Positions 27,155 through 36,165 are shown, counted from the stretch's first letter. The stretch: DNA of 64,000 nt from Brevundimonas sp. (GCF_030704825.1 NZ_JAUYNX010000014.1:186001-250000); one strand, 5' to 3'. Numbers and translations: made by a program. Notes: generated from the sequence alone by a model not told the origin.

Positions 27155-27979
27155 GGTCGAGACCGGAACCCGGGGCGTCGTCGTGAGATTGTGCCGCATC
27201 CAATTTTCAATCTCGGCCTGCTGAAGGCCGAACATCATGTCCGGCGTAACCCTGTACAGGGCCTCGATGAAGGCGCGGTCCCAGCGGGTCAGGGCGCGGG
27301 GCCGGGCGGCGGCGGACTCGTCGAACAGCGACAGGATGGTCCGCTGCCCCCCCGTCGACGGCTCGGCCGGCAGATCGACCAGGGCGATGAAGGCCAGGTA
27401 GGCCGCCAGCGAATCCAGCGGCGCCGCCGCGGCCCGCTCGGCGTCCACGACGATGATCGTCTGCTGGATGGCCCGGGTGGTGGCGACCCTCAGCCGCGAC
27501 TGGGGCAAGGCTCTCTGATCGGTCCGTGTCAGGTGCCGCCATCTGACCGGTCGGGATGGGCCGAGGAACCGGGTGAGCGCCTCTCCCCGGGTGCTGAACA
27601 TGTGGTTCCGGTTGCGGCGGGCGAATGTCCGGGCGAAGGCGTCGGCGTCCGTCGAGATCACGACCGCGACCGTGGGGGCGCAGCCGGGAGCCGCGTGCGG
27701 GATGTCGAGAGACCGGAAATTGGCCGCGATCTGCTCCGTCAGATAGGCGTTCACATCGGAAGCGCCGCCGACGACGCTGACGCAGAGCCGGTGATCCCAG
27801 CGCGCGACCTGACCGACGAAACGGCCGTGCTCGCCCGGCACGGTGATTCCGCCGATGAAGCGGCCGATGGCGTCGTCCGACAGGGGCTGAACCACGATGT
27901 CGGGCAAGGTATCGGGCGGCCGGGGCGCCGCGTCCTGCCCACCCAGAAGCGCCAGCGCCAGGATTGCTGATATCACCAT
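27137..27979 (-). CDS. Conserved hypothetical secreted protein
   Basis: A 280-residue protein of unknown function. From ATG 27979 it begins with a short hydrophobic signal (MVISAILALALLGG) and is otherwise soluble, so it is probably periplasmic. The segment from about 35 to 130 (GRFIGGI...ARWDHRLCVSVVGG...APGCAPTVAVVIS) looks conserved, with two cysteines that could pair. No catalytic motif is recognised. I recall similar uncharacterised proteins in Caulobacter and Sphingomonas. An upstream ATG at 28126 would add 49 low-complexity residues ahead of the signal and is less likely. No clear ribosome site is seen for either start. It diverges from hfsA. Confidence 0.7.
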   Translation of the reverse strand: MVISAILALALLGGQDAAPRPPDTLPDIVVQPLSDDAIGRFIGGITVPGEHGRFVGQVARWDHRLCVSVVGGASDVNAYLTEQIAANFRSLDIPHAAPGCAPTVAVVISTDADAFARTFARRNRNHMFSTRGEALTRFLGPSRPVRWRHLTRTDQRALPQSRLRVATTRAIQQTIIVVDAERAAAAPLDSLAAYLAFIALVDLPAEPSTGGQRTILSLFDESAAARPRALTRWDRAFIEALYRVTPDMMFGLQQAEIENWMRHNLTTTPRVPVSTGGDTP

Positions 27980-28132
27980 TCCGGGACGTCGCCCCACGCT
28001 TGCCGGCCTGTCAACCGGCCAAGGCAGGATCCGGCCATCCGCCGCGCCGGGATTTCCGGCCCGGTCCTGCCCAGGCCGGACGAGAGCGGATTGAAAAGTC
28101 ATGGAAAACAACGGGGCGAAATTCAATCGTCG

Positions 28133-28148
28133 TTAGCTGGCGGTTAAC
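28133..28148 (+). promoter_or_regulatory. CtrA-like box before hfsA
   Basis: TTAG-N7-TTAAC differs by one base from the CtrA consensus TTAA-N7-TTAAC. It lies about 58 bases before the hfsA-like start. CtrA is the Caulobacterales cell-cycle regulator, so timed expression of surface polysaccharide genes would fit. Confidence 0.45.
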
Positions 28149-28205
28149 GCCGCTGGCCCAAGGCTGGCCCCATCAGTCCAGTACGATGGAATCAGTCCGC
28201 TACTC

Positions 28206-29648
28206 ATGCGCACGTCGGCCTACACGACAGTCCGCCCGCGCTACGGCTTCTTCGACGTCGTCGGCCTGCTGTTCCGCGAAAGCCTGCTGATGGTCGTGAT
28301 CTTTCTCGCGGTGTTCGCCCTCGGCACGGCGGCGGTGCTGACGCTGAAAAAGTCGTATACGGCGACCGCCAGCGTCTACGCCGGCGCGGGGTCGGAATAC
28401 GTCTATCAGCCGCGCGTGGGGCCGACCGAACGCAGCCAGCCTCTGGAGGCGGACGCCGTCGCCCAGGCGGAGGCCGCCATCCTGGGCAGCCTGGAGGTGA
28501 AGCGGCGAGCCGTGCGGGCCGTCGGCGCGGACACGGTCCTGGGGCCGGACGCCAAGGGGACCCCGGCCGAGAAGGAGACAGCGGCGCTGAAGGCGCTGGA
28601 CGCCGGGCTCGGCGTCGGGGTCACGCCGGGAAGCGCCATCATTTCGATCTCCTTCGAGTCCGACGATCCGGTGCGCGCGGCCCAGGTTCTGAACGCCGTG
28701 GTCGACCAGTATCTGGTTCAGCGCCGGGAGGTCTTCGGCGCCGGCTCCACGCCCGCCTATGCGGCCCAGCGGGAAGCCTTCGAGGATGACCTGGCCAGGG
28801 CCGACGAGGCCTACAACGCCTTCCTGGCGTCCAACGACCTGGGAGATTTCGCCACCGCCAAGGCGACCCTGGCGGCCAACTACCAGACCACATACGCGGA
28901 AGCCTTGTCGCTGCGCGCCCAGCTGAACCAGGCCAGTCAGCGGCTGTCGACGCTCGAGGCCCAACTGGCGCGGCAGCCCGCCGAGGTGGTTCTGCAGCAG
29001 GACCTGAACATCTCCGCCCAGGACCAGATCCTGCAACTGCGCACCCAGCGCGAGGCCCTGCTGTCGCGCTATACGCCAGAGGCCCAGCCGGTCCGGGACA
29101 TCGACCAGCAGATCGCCGATCTGCAGGCCTATGTCGCCACCGGAACCACGGTCGGTCCCAAGGAGGTCCGCACGGGGCCCAGCACCATCTTCACCGAGAT
29201 CGAGACCGCCCGTATCACGGCCGCCGCCGACCGCGACGGGCTGGCGGCCCGTCTGGCGGTGGCCGAGGGCCAGCTGAACCAGCTGCGCTCACGCCAGGCC
29301 GAGCTGACGCGGCTGGAATCGGCCAACGCCAACCTGGCCGGCAACCGCGAGGTTCTGACGACCCTGGTGCGCGACTTCCAGCAGCGCGAGAGCACCGCCC
29401 GCGCCGACAGCGCCCTGGTCGCCGCCGGGGCCGACAATGTCAGCGTCATCGAGCGCGCCGAGGCGCCGACGCGGGGCACCAGCCTGAAAGCGCCGCTGCT
29501 GGCCGTGGTCTTCCTGTTCGCCGCCTTCACCGCCCTGTGCGTCGGCCTGCTGCGGGTCTTCGCGCGCCGGGGCTACGCCACCCCGGCCTCGACCGGGCGC
29601 ACGCTCGAAATGCCGGTGCTGGCCGTAGCGCCGATGAAGGCCCGTTGA
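28206..29648 (+). CDS. hfsA: Polysaccharide chain-length/co-polymerase protein, HfsA-like
   Basis: A 480-residue inner-membrane protein of the Wzz/GumC class. It has a first helix (about 23-46), a long periplasmic region with coiled-coil segments rich in Ala/Gln/Leu (about 195-400), and a second helix near 435-455 (LLAVVFLFAAFTALCVGLL). The C-terminal tail carries no kinase domain. That domain is supplied by the next gene, as in the split HfsA/HfsB arrangement of Caulobacter. It would help polymerise and export the holdfast polysaccharide. The symbol is given from the combination of neighbours, not from alignment; another exopolysaccharide system is possible. Confidence 0.75.
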   Translation: MRTSAYTTVRPRYGFFDVVGLLFRESLLMVVIFLAVFALGTAAVLTLKKSYTATASVYAGAGSEYVYQPRVGPTERSQPLEADAVAQAEAAILGSLEVKRRAVRAVGADTVLGPDAKGTPAEKETAALKALDAGLGVGVTPGSAIISISFESDDPVRAAQVLNAVVDQYLVQRREVFGAGSTPAYAAQREAFEDDLARADEAYNAFLASNDLGDFATAKATLAANYQTTYAEALSLRAQLNQASQRLSTLEAQLARQPAEVVLQQDLNISAQDQILQLRTQREALLSRYTPEAQPVRDIDQQIADLQAYVATGTTVGPKEVRTGPSTIFTEIETARITAAADRDGLAARLAVAEGQLNQLRSRQAELTRLESANANLAGNREVLTTLVRDFQQRESTARADSALVAAGADNVSVIERAEAPTRGTSLKAPLLAVVFLFAAFTALCVGLLRVFARRGYATPASTGRTLEMPVLAVAPMKAR

Positions 29649-29712
29649 TGCGCGCGCCCGGGACGCGCGTCATGGTAGCGTAGGGGCCTGTAGCCGGGCG
29701 CGTAGCGATTCG

Positions 29713-30414
29713 ATGGTCGATCTGACATCCGAAATGGCGGCTCTCTGGGCGGCGCTGGGTCCGGCGCCGGGCCATCGCGGCCGTGTGATCCAGATCGCCG
29801 CCGCGACCTCGGGCGAGGGGGTTTCCACGGTCGCCCGGGAGTACGCCCGGCTGGCCGCGGTGCGGGCCCGGCGTCCCGTCTGGCTGATCGACGCCGACCT
29901 GGCCCAGCAGGGTCAGATGGAGGCGGTGGCGGCCGAGCCGGATCGCTTCGGAAGGCTCGGCAAGGCGGCCATCGCCACCCCCGACGGCTCCATCTTCTTC
30001 GCCGTGACGCCCCGGATCATGGACCGGGCCGGCAAGCCAGTGCATCCGGCCCGCCTGATCACGGCGCGGCCGTGCCTGGGCGGGCGGCTGTGGGTGACCC
30101 GGTTCGCCGCCGAACATCTGCGCTCGGGCCAACGGGCCGAGGCGGTCAGCGACGCCCGCTACTGGGATGTGTTGCGCAAGCACGCCGATACGGTGGTGAT
30201 CGACGCCCCGGCGGCGGACCGCAACGGCCTGGCCATCACCCTGGCCCCCTATGTCGACGCCACCGTCCTGGTCGTGGCGGCCGAGGGCGCGGCGGCCAAC
30301 GAGCCCCTGTTGCTGCGCGACGAGATCGAGGCGGTCGGCGGCGTGATCGCCGGCGTGGTGGTCAATCGCTCGACCTACAATCCGCCGGCCTTCCTGCGAC
30401 GCCTGACCGGTTAG
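29713..30414 (+). CDS. hfsB: CpsD/CapB-type BY-kinase-like protein, HfsB-like
   Basis: A 233-residue cytoplasmic protein of the bacterial tyrosine kinase/MinD-like fold. The P-loop position reads ATSGEGVSTVA at about 30-40, where the normal GEGKST has Val in place of the Walker A lysine. The Walker A' strand (VWLIDADL) and a Walker-B-like strand (TVVIDAPAAD) remain. There is no tyrosine-rich tail. It may therefore be a regulatory or degenerate partner of the HfsA-like protein rather than an active kinase. It starts 64 bases after hfsA on the same strand and ends three bases into the tail of the convergent glycosyltransferase gene. Confidence 0.72.
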   Translation: MVDLTSEMAALWAALGPAPGHRGRVIQIAAATSGEGVSTVAREYARLAAVRARRPVWLIDADLAQQGQMEAVAAEPDRFGRLGKAAIATPDGSIFFAVTPRIMDRAGKPVHPARLITARPCLGGRLWVTRFAAEHLRSGQRAEAVSDARYWDVLRKHADTVVIDAPAADRNGLAITLAPYVDATVLVVAAEGAAANEPLLLRDEIEAVGGVIAGVVVNRSTYNPPAFLRRLTG

Positions 30415-31352
30415 GGTTTCGCGGCCTCGAGCCGCGCCAGTTCGCGCTGGCCGTAGAAGTGAGGCTCGAAGCCCTTCATCCAGAACAGCTTGCCGACGCC
30501 GCGCGCCGTCCGGTCAAACATTTCGGCGCGCCTGGGACTGGCGATCAGGGCCAGGCCCGCGGACGCCGCGCCCCAGATCACGGTCTGCGCCGCGCCGACG
30601 ATCATCCAGCGCACCACCCCGGGCCAGTCGCGCGCCGCGGCGGCGGTCTGGCTGGGGCCCTGGCCGTAGGCGAAGGCGCGGGCGAGGGCGTACCTCAAGG
30701 TGGCGCGGTGGGCCGGAGCGAATTCCTCGACCCGCGCGTCGGCGGCCCAGCCGAAACGGCCGCCGCGCGCCGCCAGGGCGGCGAACAGGGCGTCATCCTC
30801 GCCACCGGCCTGGTCGGCGCCGGTGTCGAACGGCGCCGAACCGGGCAGGGCGGCGCTGCGCACCATCAATGAGTTGCCGCAGCCGTAGGGCTTGTCGATC
30901 TCCTGCGTCCGGTCGGGGCCCTCGCGACCGAAGAACCGTTCGAGATAGGGCTTCAACCAGGGCTCGGCTTCCGGCGCCCGCCCGGTGATCGGCCCGAAGA
31001 CCGCGTCGGCGCCCGTCTCGGCCTGGGCCGCCAGCAGGGCCGCCAGCCAGTCGGGCGCGGCCGCCTCGTCGTCGTCCAGAAACGCGATCAGGGGGGCCCG
31101 GGTCGCATCCAGGCCGGCGTTTCGGGCCGTGGCCACGCCTGGCCGCGGGGCATGAACATAGATCAGCGACCAGGGCGAGCGGCCGCGCAGGGCCTCGACC
31201 GTCGCCGTCGCCGAGCCAAGCGGATCATTGTCCACCACCACGATTTCGGCCACCCGGTCGGCGACGCGCGTCTGGCCGAACAGCGAGCGCAGGGCCCGGG
31301 CGAGGCTGTCAGGCCGCCTCAGGGTCGGCACGATGATCGCGACATCGGCCAT
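30411..31352 (-). CDS. Family 2 glycosyltransferase
   Basis: A 313-residue GT-A glycosyltransferase. It begins with VAIIVPTLRRPDSLARAL, followed by the nucleotide-sugar region VVVDNDPLGS and the metal-binding region FLDDDEAAAPDWL (about 92-104). A C-terminal hydrophobic segment near 240-265 may touch the membrane. Its ATG overlaps the stop of the upstream glycosyltransferase by one base (TGATG), so it is the last gene of the hfsE-F-G arm. Second glycosyltransferases beside hfsG occur in holdfast clusters of other Caulobacterales (for example HfsL), but the match here is by position only. Its end overlaps that of hfsB on the other strand by four bases. Confidence 0.83.
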   Translation of the reverse strand: MADVAIIVPTLRRPDSLARALRSLFGQTRVADRVAEIVVVDNDPLGSATATVEALRGRSPWSLIYVHAPRPGVATARNAGLDATRAPLIAFLDDDEAAAPDWLAALLAAQAETGADAVFGPITGRAPEAEPWLKPYLERFFGREGPDRTQEIDKPYGCGNSLMVRSAALPGSAPFDTGADQAGGEDDALFAALAARGGRFGWAADARVEEFAPAHRATLRYALARAFAYGQGPSQTAAAARDWPGVVRWMIVGAAQTVIWGAASAGLALIASPRRAEMFDRTARGVGKLFWMKGFEPHFYGQRELARLEAAKP

Positions 31353-32290
31353 CACACGGCCTCCGCATAGAGAGCCGCTCGATAGAGACGCAGGGAAAAG
31401 GCCCGCGTCGCCACCGGCAGCCAGGCTGTCTCGGCCCCGCGGCGCATCATCCGGCGCAGCCGGGGCAGACCGGGCAGGCGCTTCAGCAGCTTCGCCGCCC
31501 GGTAGCTGGGGTAGGTCGCGACGATCTCGGGATGGCGGCGAACCATGCGGGCGAAATTGGGCGCCGACTGCTCGTATTTGCCGGCCAGGGCGGCGACCGT
31601 GTCCAGCCCCATATGGGTGGCGGGATTGTCGAGGTGGACCACGCGAAACCGGCGTGACACGCGCATCGCCCATTCCACGTCCTCCCAACCCCAGCCGGTG
31701 AAGCCGGAATCGAAGGCTTCGGCCTCGAATACGTCGCGACGGACAAGCAGGTTGGAGGTGTAGACGTATTTTTCGGGCTGCTTCGCCCGCTCGCCATAGG
31801 GCACGCACTCGGACCTGGCGGCCATGGCGCGGTGGACGGCGAAGCGGGCGTCGGTCGGCGCCTGCAGCAGCGAGAAGCCGCCAAAGGCCACGGCCGGATC
31901 CTCGCGCGCCGCCAGGTCGGCCCAGTCGCGCAGGAAGCGTCGGTGATCGGGGCGCATGTCGCTGTCGAGGAACAGCAGGCTTCCGCCCCGCGCGGCCGAC
32001 GCCAGCCGGTTGCGGCCGATCGAGCGACCCTCGTTGGCGGGCAAGGTGATGAGGCGCGCCGGCAGGGCCATCCCCCGGACCTGGCCGGCCAGTCGCGCGG
32101 TCAGGGCCGCATCCTTCGTACCGTCGTCGAGGATCACGATCTCGACCGCGCCCGCGACCGAGGCGGCCTCTTCGTCGAGCAGGGTCAGCAGATCGGCCGG
32201 GTCGTCGCGCAGGAACGGGATCAATACCGACACCGCCGGCTTCGCGGCTTTCCAGGCGGCGTTCTCGGTGATTTTCGCTCGCGCGCTCAT
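31352..32290 (-). CDS. hfsG: Family 2 glycosyltransferase, HfsG-like
   Basis: A 312-residue cytoplasmic GT2 enzyme with VSVLIPFLRDD near the start, VILDDGTKD, and the metal-binding LLFLDSDMRPDH (about 108-119). The acceptor-side WGWEDVEWAMR motif lies further on and is typical of GT2 enzymes using GlcNAc- or GalNAc-like donors. It follows hfsF with an ATGA overlap, in the order E-F-G known from Caulobacter, and its length is close to HfsG. It would add sugars to the lipid-linked repeat unit. The symbol rests on synteny and length. Donor sugar is not determined. Confidence 0.75.
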   Translation of the reverse strand: MSARAKITENAAWKAAKPAVSVLIPFLRDDPADLLTLLDEEAASVAGAVEIVILDDGTKDAALTARLAGQVRGMALPARLITLPANEGRSIGRNRLASAARGGSLLFLDSDMRPDHRRFLRDWADLAAREDPAVAFGGFSLLQAPTDARFAVHRAMAARSECVPYGERAKQPEKYVYTSNLLVRRDVFEAEAFDSGFTGWGWEDVEWAMRVSRRFRVVHLDNPATHMGLDTVAALAGKYEQSAPNFARMVRRHPEIVATYPSYRAAKLLKRLPGLPRLRRMMRRGAETAWLPVATRAFSLRLYRAALYAEAV

Positions 32291-33735
32291 GCCGTCGCCC
32301 TCCGCGCGCGAACCTGCTCCAGGAGACGACCGGCCACGTCCCGCACGCCCGCCGCGTTCAGGGTCAGGGCCGCGGCCGCATAGACGGCGCCGCCGACGGA
32401 GGCGTCCAGCACCAGTTCCCCGAAGCCGCCGATGGCCGGCAGGCGCGACACGACCAACGCCATCACGCCGGTGGCGACGCCGCAGCGCGCCAGGCTTTCC
32501 CAAGGAACCGGCAGGGCCACGACGCGCCGACCGATCAGCATCGTCGTGATCATGCCGACGGCGAAACTGGCCGCGGTGGCCCAGGCCGCGCCCATGAGGC
32601 CGAAGCGGGGCACGAGGACAAGGTTCAGGATCACGTTCAGGCCCGCGGGAACGGCCATGGCGATCAGCAGCCGCCTCGTCTTCTTGCCGAGGGTGAAGGC
32701 CTGGCCGAAATAGTAGGCGGTGAGGCCGAAGAACAGGGCGGACAGGGCGATCCAGGGCGTGACGCTGGCCGCCGCGACGCGCAGGTCCTCGCCGATCAGC
32801 ACCTCGGCCAGCGGTCGCGCCACCAGGGCCACCCCCGCCGCCGCCGGCAGGCCGATCAGCAGGAAGGTCGACAACTGTTCGCGGGCGGCCTCCTTCAGAC
32901 GCTCCAGCCCGCCGCGCTCGAGAGCCATGACCAGCGCGGGCTGGCCCGCCGATCCGAGCCACAGGAACAGGACGTCCAGGGTCCGGTTGGCGATGGAATA
33001 GCTGGCGTGATACGCTCCCACGGCCGCCTCATCCATATAGACGGCGAGCAGGAAGCGGTCGGTCGAGGACAGCACGACGGTCAAAGCCAGCGAGGCCGCG
33101 ATCGGATAGCCGTACAGGGCGTAGTCCCGCACCCGGCCGGCCTCGAAGCCGCCGCCGCGCGCCTGCCTCAGCTCCCCCGGCAGGACCAGCGGCAGGGCGG
33201 CCAGCGGAGCCAGTCCCAGTCCCAGTAGCGGCCCCGCGGCGCCCAGGCCGGCAAGGGCGAAGCCGACGCCGATGGCCAGCCCTCCGACAGCGACAGCGAT
33301 GTCCAGATTGGCCGCCTTGGACACTTCTCCGGCGGCGCGGTAACGCTCCTGCGCCAGTTTGACGAGAGAGCGCGCCGGCGCCCCGCCCAGGCCCGCCGCC
33401 AGGGCGATCTTGAACAGGGGGTCGGCCGGCCAGAGCCAGACCGCCACGCCGGCGACGACGACAAAGCCCGCGCTGAGCACGAATGCCGTGCGGTACAGGC
33501 TGGCGAAATGACCCTGGGCCGCGCCGGGGGCCTGGGCCGCCCAGAAGCGCGCCATCGCCGCCTCGAGCCAGCTGAACACGGCCACATGGGCAAGGGTCAT
33601 GACCGAGAAGGCCAGGGCGTAGCGGCCGAAGTCCTCGGGGCTGAGCAGGCGGGTGAACAGGACGATGGCGAGGAAGCCGACCACGCCCTGCACGATATTG
33701 GCCGGCAGATAGCCCCAGACGCCGCGCCAGAACAT
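32287..33735 (-). CDS. hfsF: Polysaccharide flippase (Wzx), HfsF-like
   Basis: A 482-residue inner-membrane protein with about 12-14 hydrophobic helices and the N-terminal pattern FLAIVLFTRLLSPEDFGRYAL typical of Wzx/MATE-like flippases. It would move undecaprenyl-linked repeat units to the periplasmic face. ATG 33735 overlaps the hfsE stop by one base (TGATG), and the gene ends in an ATGA overlap with the HfsG-like gene. Position directly after the initiating transferase matches hfsF of Caulobacter. Part of the open frame upstream of 33735 is a shadow of hfsE. Confidence 0.85.
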   Translation of the reverse strand: MFWRGVWGYLPANIVQGVVGFLAIVLFTRLLSPEDFGRYALAFSVMTLAHVAVFSWLEAAMARFWAAQAPGAAQGHFASLYRTAFVLSAGFVVVAGVAVWLWPADPLFKIALAAGLGGAPARSLVKLAQERYRAAGEVSKAANLDIAVAVGGLAIGVGFALAGLGAAGPLLGLGLAPLAALPLVLPGELRQARGGGFEAGRVRDYALYGYPIAASLALTVVLSSTDRFLLAVYMDEAAVGAYHASYSIANRTLDVLFLWLGSAGQPALVMALERGGLERLKEAAREQLSTFLLIGLPAAAGVALVARPLAEVLIGEDLRVAAASVTPWIALSALFFGLTAYYFGQAFTLGKKTRRLLIAMAVPAGLNVILNLVLVPRFGLMGAAWATAASFAVGMITTMLIGRRVVALPVPWESLARCGVATGVMALVVSRLPAIGGFGELVLDASVGGAVYAAAALTLNAAGVRDVAGRLLEQVRARRATA

Positions 33736-35309
33736 CAGCGGATCGCCGCGCGGTCGCCCAGCAGCACAGGCACGGTGATGGCCATGATCCACAGGTCCAT
33801 CCACAGGGACTGACGCTCGACATAGTCGATGTCCAGCCGCACCCGCTGACGCACGTCCTGGGCTGTGTGCAGCGGGCCGCGGGAGCCGTTGACGGCGGCC
33901 CAGCCGGTCATGCCGGGCTTGATACGGTGGCGGTGGGCGTATTCGGCGACGAGGCGGGCGCTCTCGACGTGGCTGGTTTTCATGCCGATGGCGTGCGGCC
34001 GGGGCCCGACCAGCGACATTTCGCCGGCGATGACGTTCAGCAGCTGCGGCAGCTCGTCGAGGCTGGTCTTGCGGATGAAGCGGCCGACACGGGTGACGCG
34101 TTCGTCGTCATGGGTCACCTGGCGGCTGGCGGTGGCGTCGGCGGACTCCTGCTTCATCGAGCGGAATTTCCACACCACGATCTCTTCGTGATTGAAGCCG
34201 TGTCGGCGCTGACGGAAGAAGATCGGGCCGGGACTGTCCAGTCTGATGGCGAGGGCGATCAGGGCCATCACCGGCGCCAGCAGGACCAGGGCGATCAGGC
34301 CGAGGATCATGTCCTGCAGCCGTTTGTTGAAGGCCCGGCGATCGTCATCGACCGGACCCTGGACATCCGCCAGCGGTGCGGCCGCCAGCCGGTCCAGGGC
34401 CTTCCGGGTCTCGATCGCTCCATCGGGCTCGACCAACAGGGTCACTTCATGAGGCAGGGTGCGCAGGGTGGCGTTGAGTTCGCGCACCCGCGCTTCCGCC
34501 CTGGGATCGATGGCCAGCACGATCCGATCGACATAGGGGGTCATCTTGTGGGTCAGCAGGTCGGCCGCCGTGCCCAGCACGGGCACCCCCTCGATGGCCC
34601 GCGGGCTGCGCGCAAGCCGGTCGTCGAAAATCCCCAGCACGTTGAGGTCCCGCCGCTTCAACGCCTCGCGAATCAGGGTCTCGGCGCGACGGGTGGCGCC
34701 GACCAGCACTATGTTCGGCGTCAGCGCCCCGGAGGCTCGCCAGCGCGCAACCATGTCGCTCCAGCCCATGTGCAGGGCGTACAGGCTGATCAGCACCAGT
34801 CCGGCCCAGACCAGCCAGGCCGACCACTGCGCCGCCGGCCCCTGCATGATCCAGCCGCTCACCAGCGCGACCCCCGCGCCGACGGCGACGATGGCCGCGA
34901 CCGAGGCGAGGTGTCGGGCCGCCCTCTGCCCCCGCGCGAAGCGATAGCGGCCAAGCGACCCCATCAGTCCGAGCACCGTGGCCGCCCCCAGGACGAAAGG
35001 CAGGAGATGCGACAGCGGCGCCGTCAGAAGCGCGCCGGGCGAAGCCGCCCAGGCGCACAGCAGACTGACGCCGACCACCGCAAGAGCGTCGAAGGCGCGG
35101 AAATAGTGGGCGGCCAGCCGCGAGGCGTGCCGCTGACGCGCGTTCAGCCACACTTCCGGACGGAAAGGACCCCGGCGGGCCGCGCTGGCGCCGACGGTCT
35201 CCGCCCCGTCGGTAACGGCGGCCGCGAGCGCCTGCAGGCCGGACGCGTCCATCCCGTCCGTCACGGATCGGTCGGCGTCGTACGAATGGCGACTTGCGGT
35301 TTCGGTCAT
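33735..35309 (-). CDS. hfsE: Initiating polyprenyl-phosphate sugar transferase, HfsE-like
   Basis: A 524-residue inner-membrane protein of the WbaP/WcaJ class that attaches the first sugar phosphate to undecaprenyl phosphate. It has four or five N-terminal helices (about 75-190), a nucleotide-binding-like middle ([14 protein letters not shown]), and a C-terminal bacterial sugar transferase domain. That domain starts at the helix near 345 and includes [24 protein letters not shown] and [13 protein letters not shown] 35309 is chosen over 35357 because the residues before it look unstructured, although no strong ribosome site is visible. It heads the minus-strand arm E-F-G-GT, consistent with holdfast polysaccharide synthesis. 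Confidence 0.85.
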   Translation of the reverse strand: MTETASRHSYDADRSVTDGMDASGLQALAAAVTDGAETVGASAARRGPFRPEVWLNARQRHASRLAAHYFRAFDALAVVGVSLLCAWAASPGALLTAPLSHLLPFVLGAATVLGLMGSLGRYRFARGQRAARHLASVAAIVAVGAGVALVSGWIMQGPAAQWSAWLVWAGLVLISLYALHMGWSDMVARWRASGALTPNIVLVGATRRAETLIREALKRRDLNVLGIFDDRLARSPRAIEGVPVLGTAADLLTHKMTPYVDRIVLAIDPRAEARVRELNATLRTLPHEVTLLVEPDGAIETRKALDRLAAAPLADVQGPVDDDRRAFNKRLQDMILGLIALVLLAPVMALIALAIRLDSPGPIFFRQRRHGFNHEEIVVWKFRSMKQESADATASRQVTHDDERVTRVGRFIRKTSLDELPQLLNVIAGEMSLVGPRPHAIGMKTSHVESARLVAEYAHRHRIKPGMTGWAAVNGSRGPLHTAQDVRQRVRLDIDYVERQSLWMDLWIMAITVPVLLGDRAAIR

Positions 35310-35432
35310 GGGGCTCGCGGCGGGGAGTTCCCGTCCACCATGCACGCCCGGCCTCACTGTCCCGTTAACGCAGGCCCCGTGTCCGGACCCCGTTGCGCCC
35401 GCCCGCGCGCTCGGCTAATCACGCCGCCTGCC

Positions 35433-35524
35433 GGAGACGTGGCCGAGTGGCTGAAGGCAACGGTTTGCTAAATCGTCGTACCCTGTAAGGGGTACCGAGG
35501 GTTCGAATCCCTCCGTCTCCGCCA
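35433..35524 (+). tRNA. tRNA-Ser (anticodon GCU)
   Basis: The acceptor stem GGAGACG (35433-35439) pairs with CGTCTCC (35514-35520), followed by a discriminator G and an encoded CCA. The anticodon loop TTGCTAA places GCT at 35467-35469, flanked by stem ACGGT/ATCGT. The long variable arm and the TTCGAAT T-loop are those of a class II serine tRNA. Confidence 0.96.
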
Positions 35525-35571
35525 GACCGCTCCGAAAGGTCGACCGGCCAGGGAGCCATCGCCGCCCGGGC

Positions 35572-35697
35572 CTAGTTCGCCTGCTGTCGGGCGCCGCACA
35601 GATCACAGAATTCGCTGCCAGGCCGCCGCCGGTCCGGTCGCCAGCGATGTCGCCGGCATCTCAGCTGTCTGATCAGTCTCCGGATCCATTTCAGCAT
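35572..35697 (-). CDS. Small zinc-knuckle-like protein (41 aa)
   Basis: A 41-residue basic protein. ATG 35697 has a strong GGGGGAG ribosome site about four bases upstream. Cys14, with His17 and Trp19, forms C-x2-H-x-W, and Cys31/Cys34 form C-x2-C-G, suggesting one bound zinc. The first dozen residues form an amphipathic basic helix (MLKWIRRLIRQLR). A second small protein with a very similar plan is encoded divergently at 36001-36150. No function is known. A C-x(1-2)-H-x-W plus C-x2-C-G layout suggests nucleic-acid or protein binding. It has been missed by length filters in general, but its ribosome site is better than that of many neighbours. Confidence 0.6.
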   Translation of the reverse strand: MLKWIRRLIRQLRCRRHRWRPDRRRPGSEFCDLCGARQQAN

Positions 35698-36000
35698 CGG
35701 CTCCCCCTTGTCGTCGCCAGTCTGGCCGGCCCTCGCGATCGCGAAACTAGGAGGGCTGTCGATGGCGGAAAAGGCTTCCCCGGCAGAATTGTCGGTCTAC
35801 CCACAGCCTCGCCGGAGCCCTTGCCCCAGGTTCGATCAGATACAAGCGGGCGCGCCAGCTGTGTGGGGGGGCGCGGGCCGCGTACGCGCCGGATGGGCCG
35901 AAACGTCAGGGCCTCTGGTTCCTGGCCCCGTCTCGACTGGCGCCAGGCGTCAAACCGTCGTCGCGTCGTCAGATTTGGTCACGCGGGAGGCCGGAAAACC
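35698..36000. other. 303-base gap between the two small zinc-knuckle genes
   Basis: Frames are open here but show no ribosome site, no conserved motif and poor codon bias, so I see no gene. It should hold the two divergent promoters. GGAGG near 35987 is the ribosome site of the right-hand small gene. Confidence 0.4.
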
Positions 36001-36150
36001 ATGTTACCTGGTTGGCTTCGTCGGGGTCCCTCCATGCTCGCCTTGGTCAAAAAGCTGTTCTGCCACCACGAGTGGGACATCAGCCGCAGTCGGCGCGGCG
36101 CCTATGTTTGCCGCAAATGCGGAAAGCGAATCGCGGCGGGCGCCGGCTGA
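36001..36150 (+). CDS. Small zinc-knuckle-like protein (49 aa)
   Basis: A 49-residue protein from ATG 36001, with GGAGG ten bases upstream. ATG 36034, in frame, would give 38 residues starting MLALVKKLF. The cysteine plan is C-x-H-x-W (FCHHEW) followed by C-x2-C-G (CRKCGK), nearly the same as in the divergent gene at 35572-35697. It has a similar hydrophobic/basic N-terminal helix. A single zinc site is likely. Its stop is 15 bases before the end of the convergent prepilin peptidase gene. Function is not recognised. The pair probably arose by duplication and inversion or has a shared role, which is inference. Confidence 0.55.
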   Translation: MLPGWLRRGPSMLALVKKLFCHHEWDISRSRRGAYVCRKCGKRIAAGAG

Positions 36151-36165
36151 TCGACGGCGTCTTTG

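Noticed and set aside
35415-35606. Minus-strand 63-codon frame across the tRNA
   Set aside because: It is an antisense translation of the tRNA-Ser gene, a well-known false gene (…AETEGFEPSVPLTGY…).
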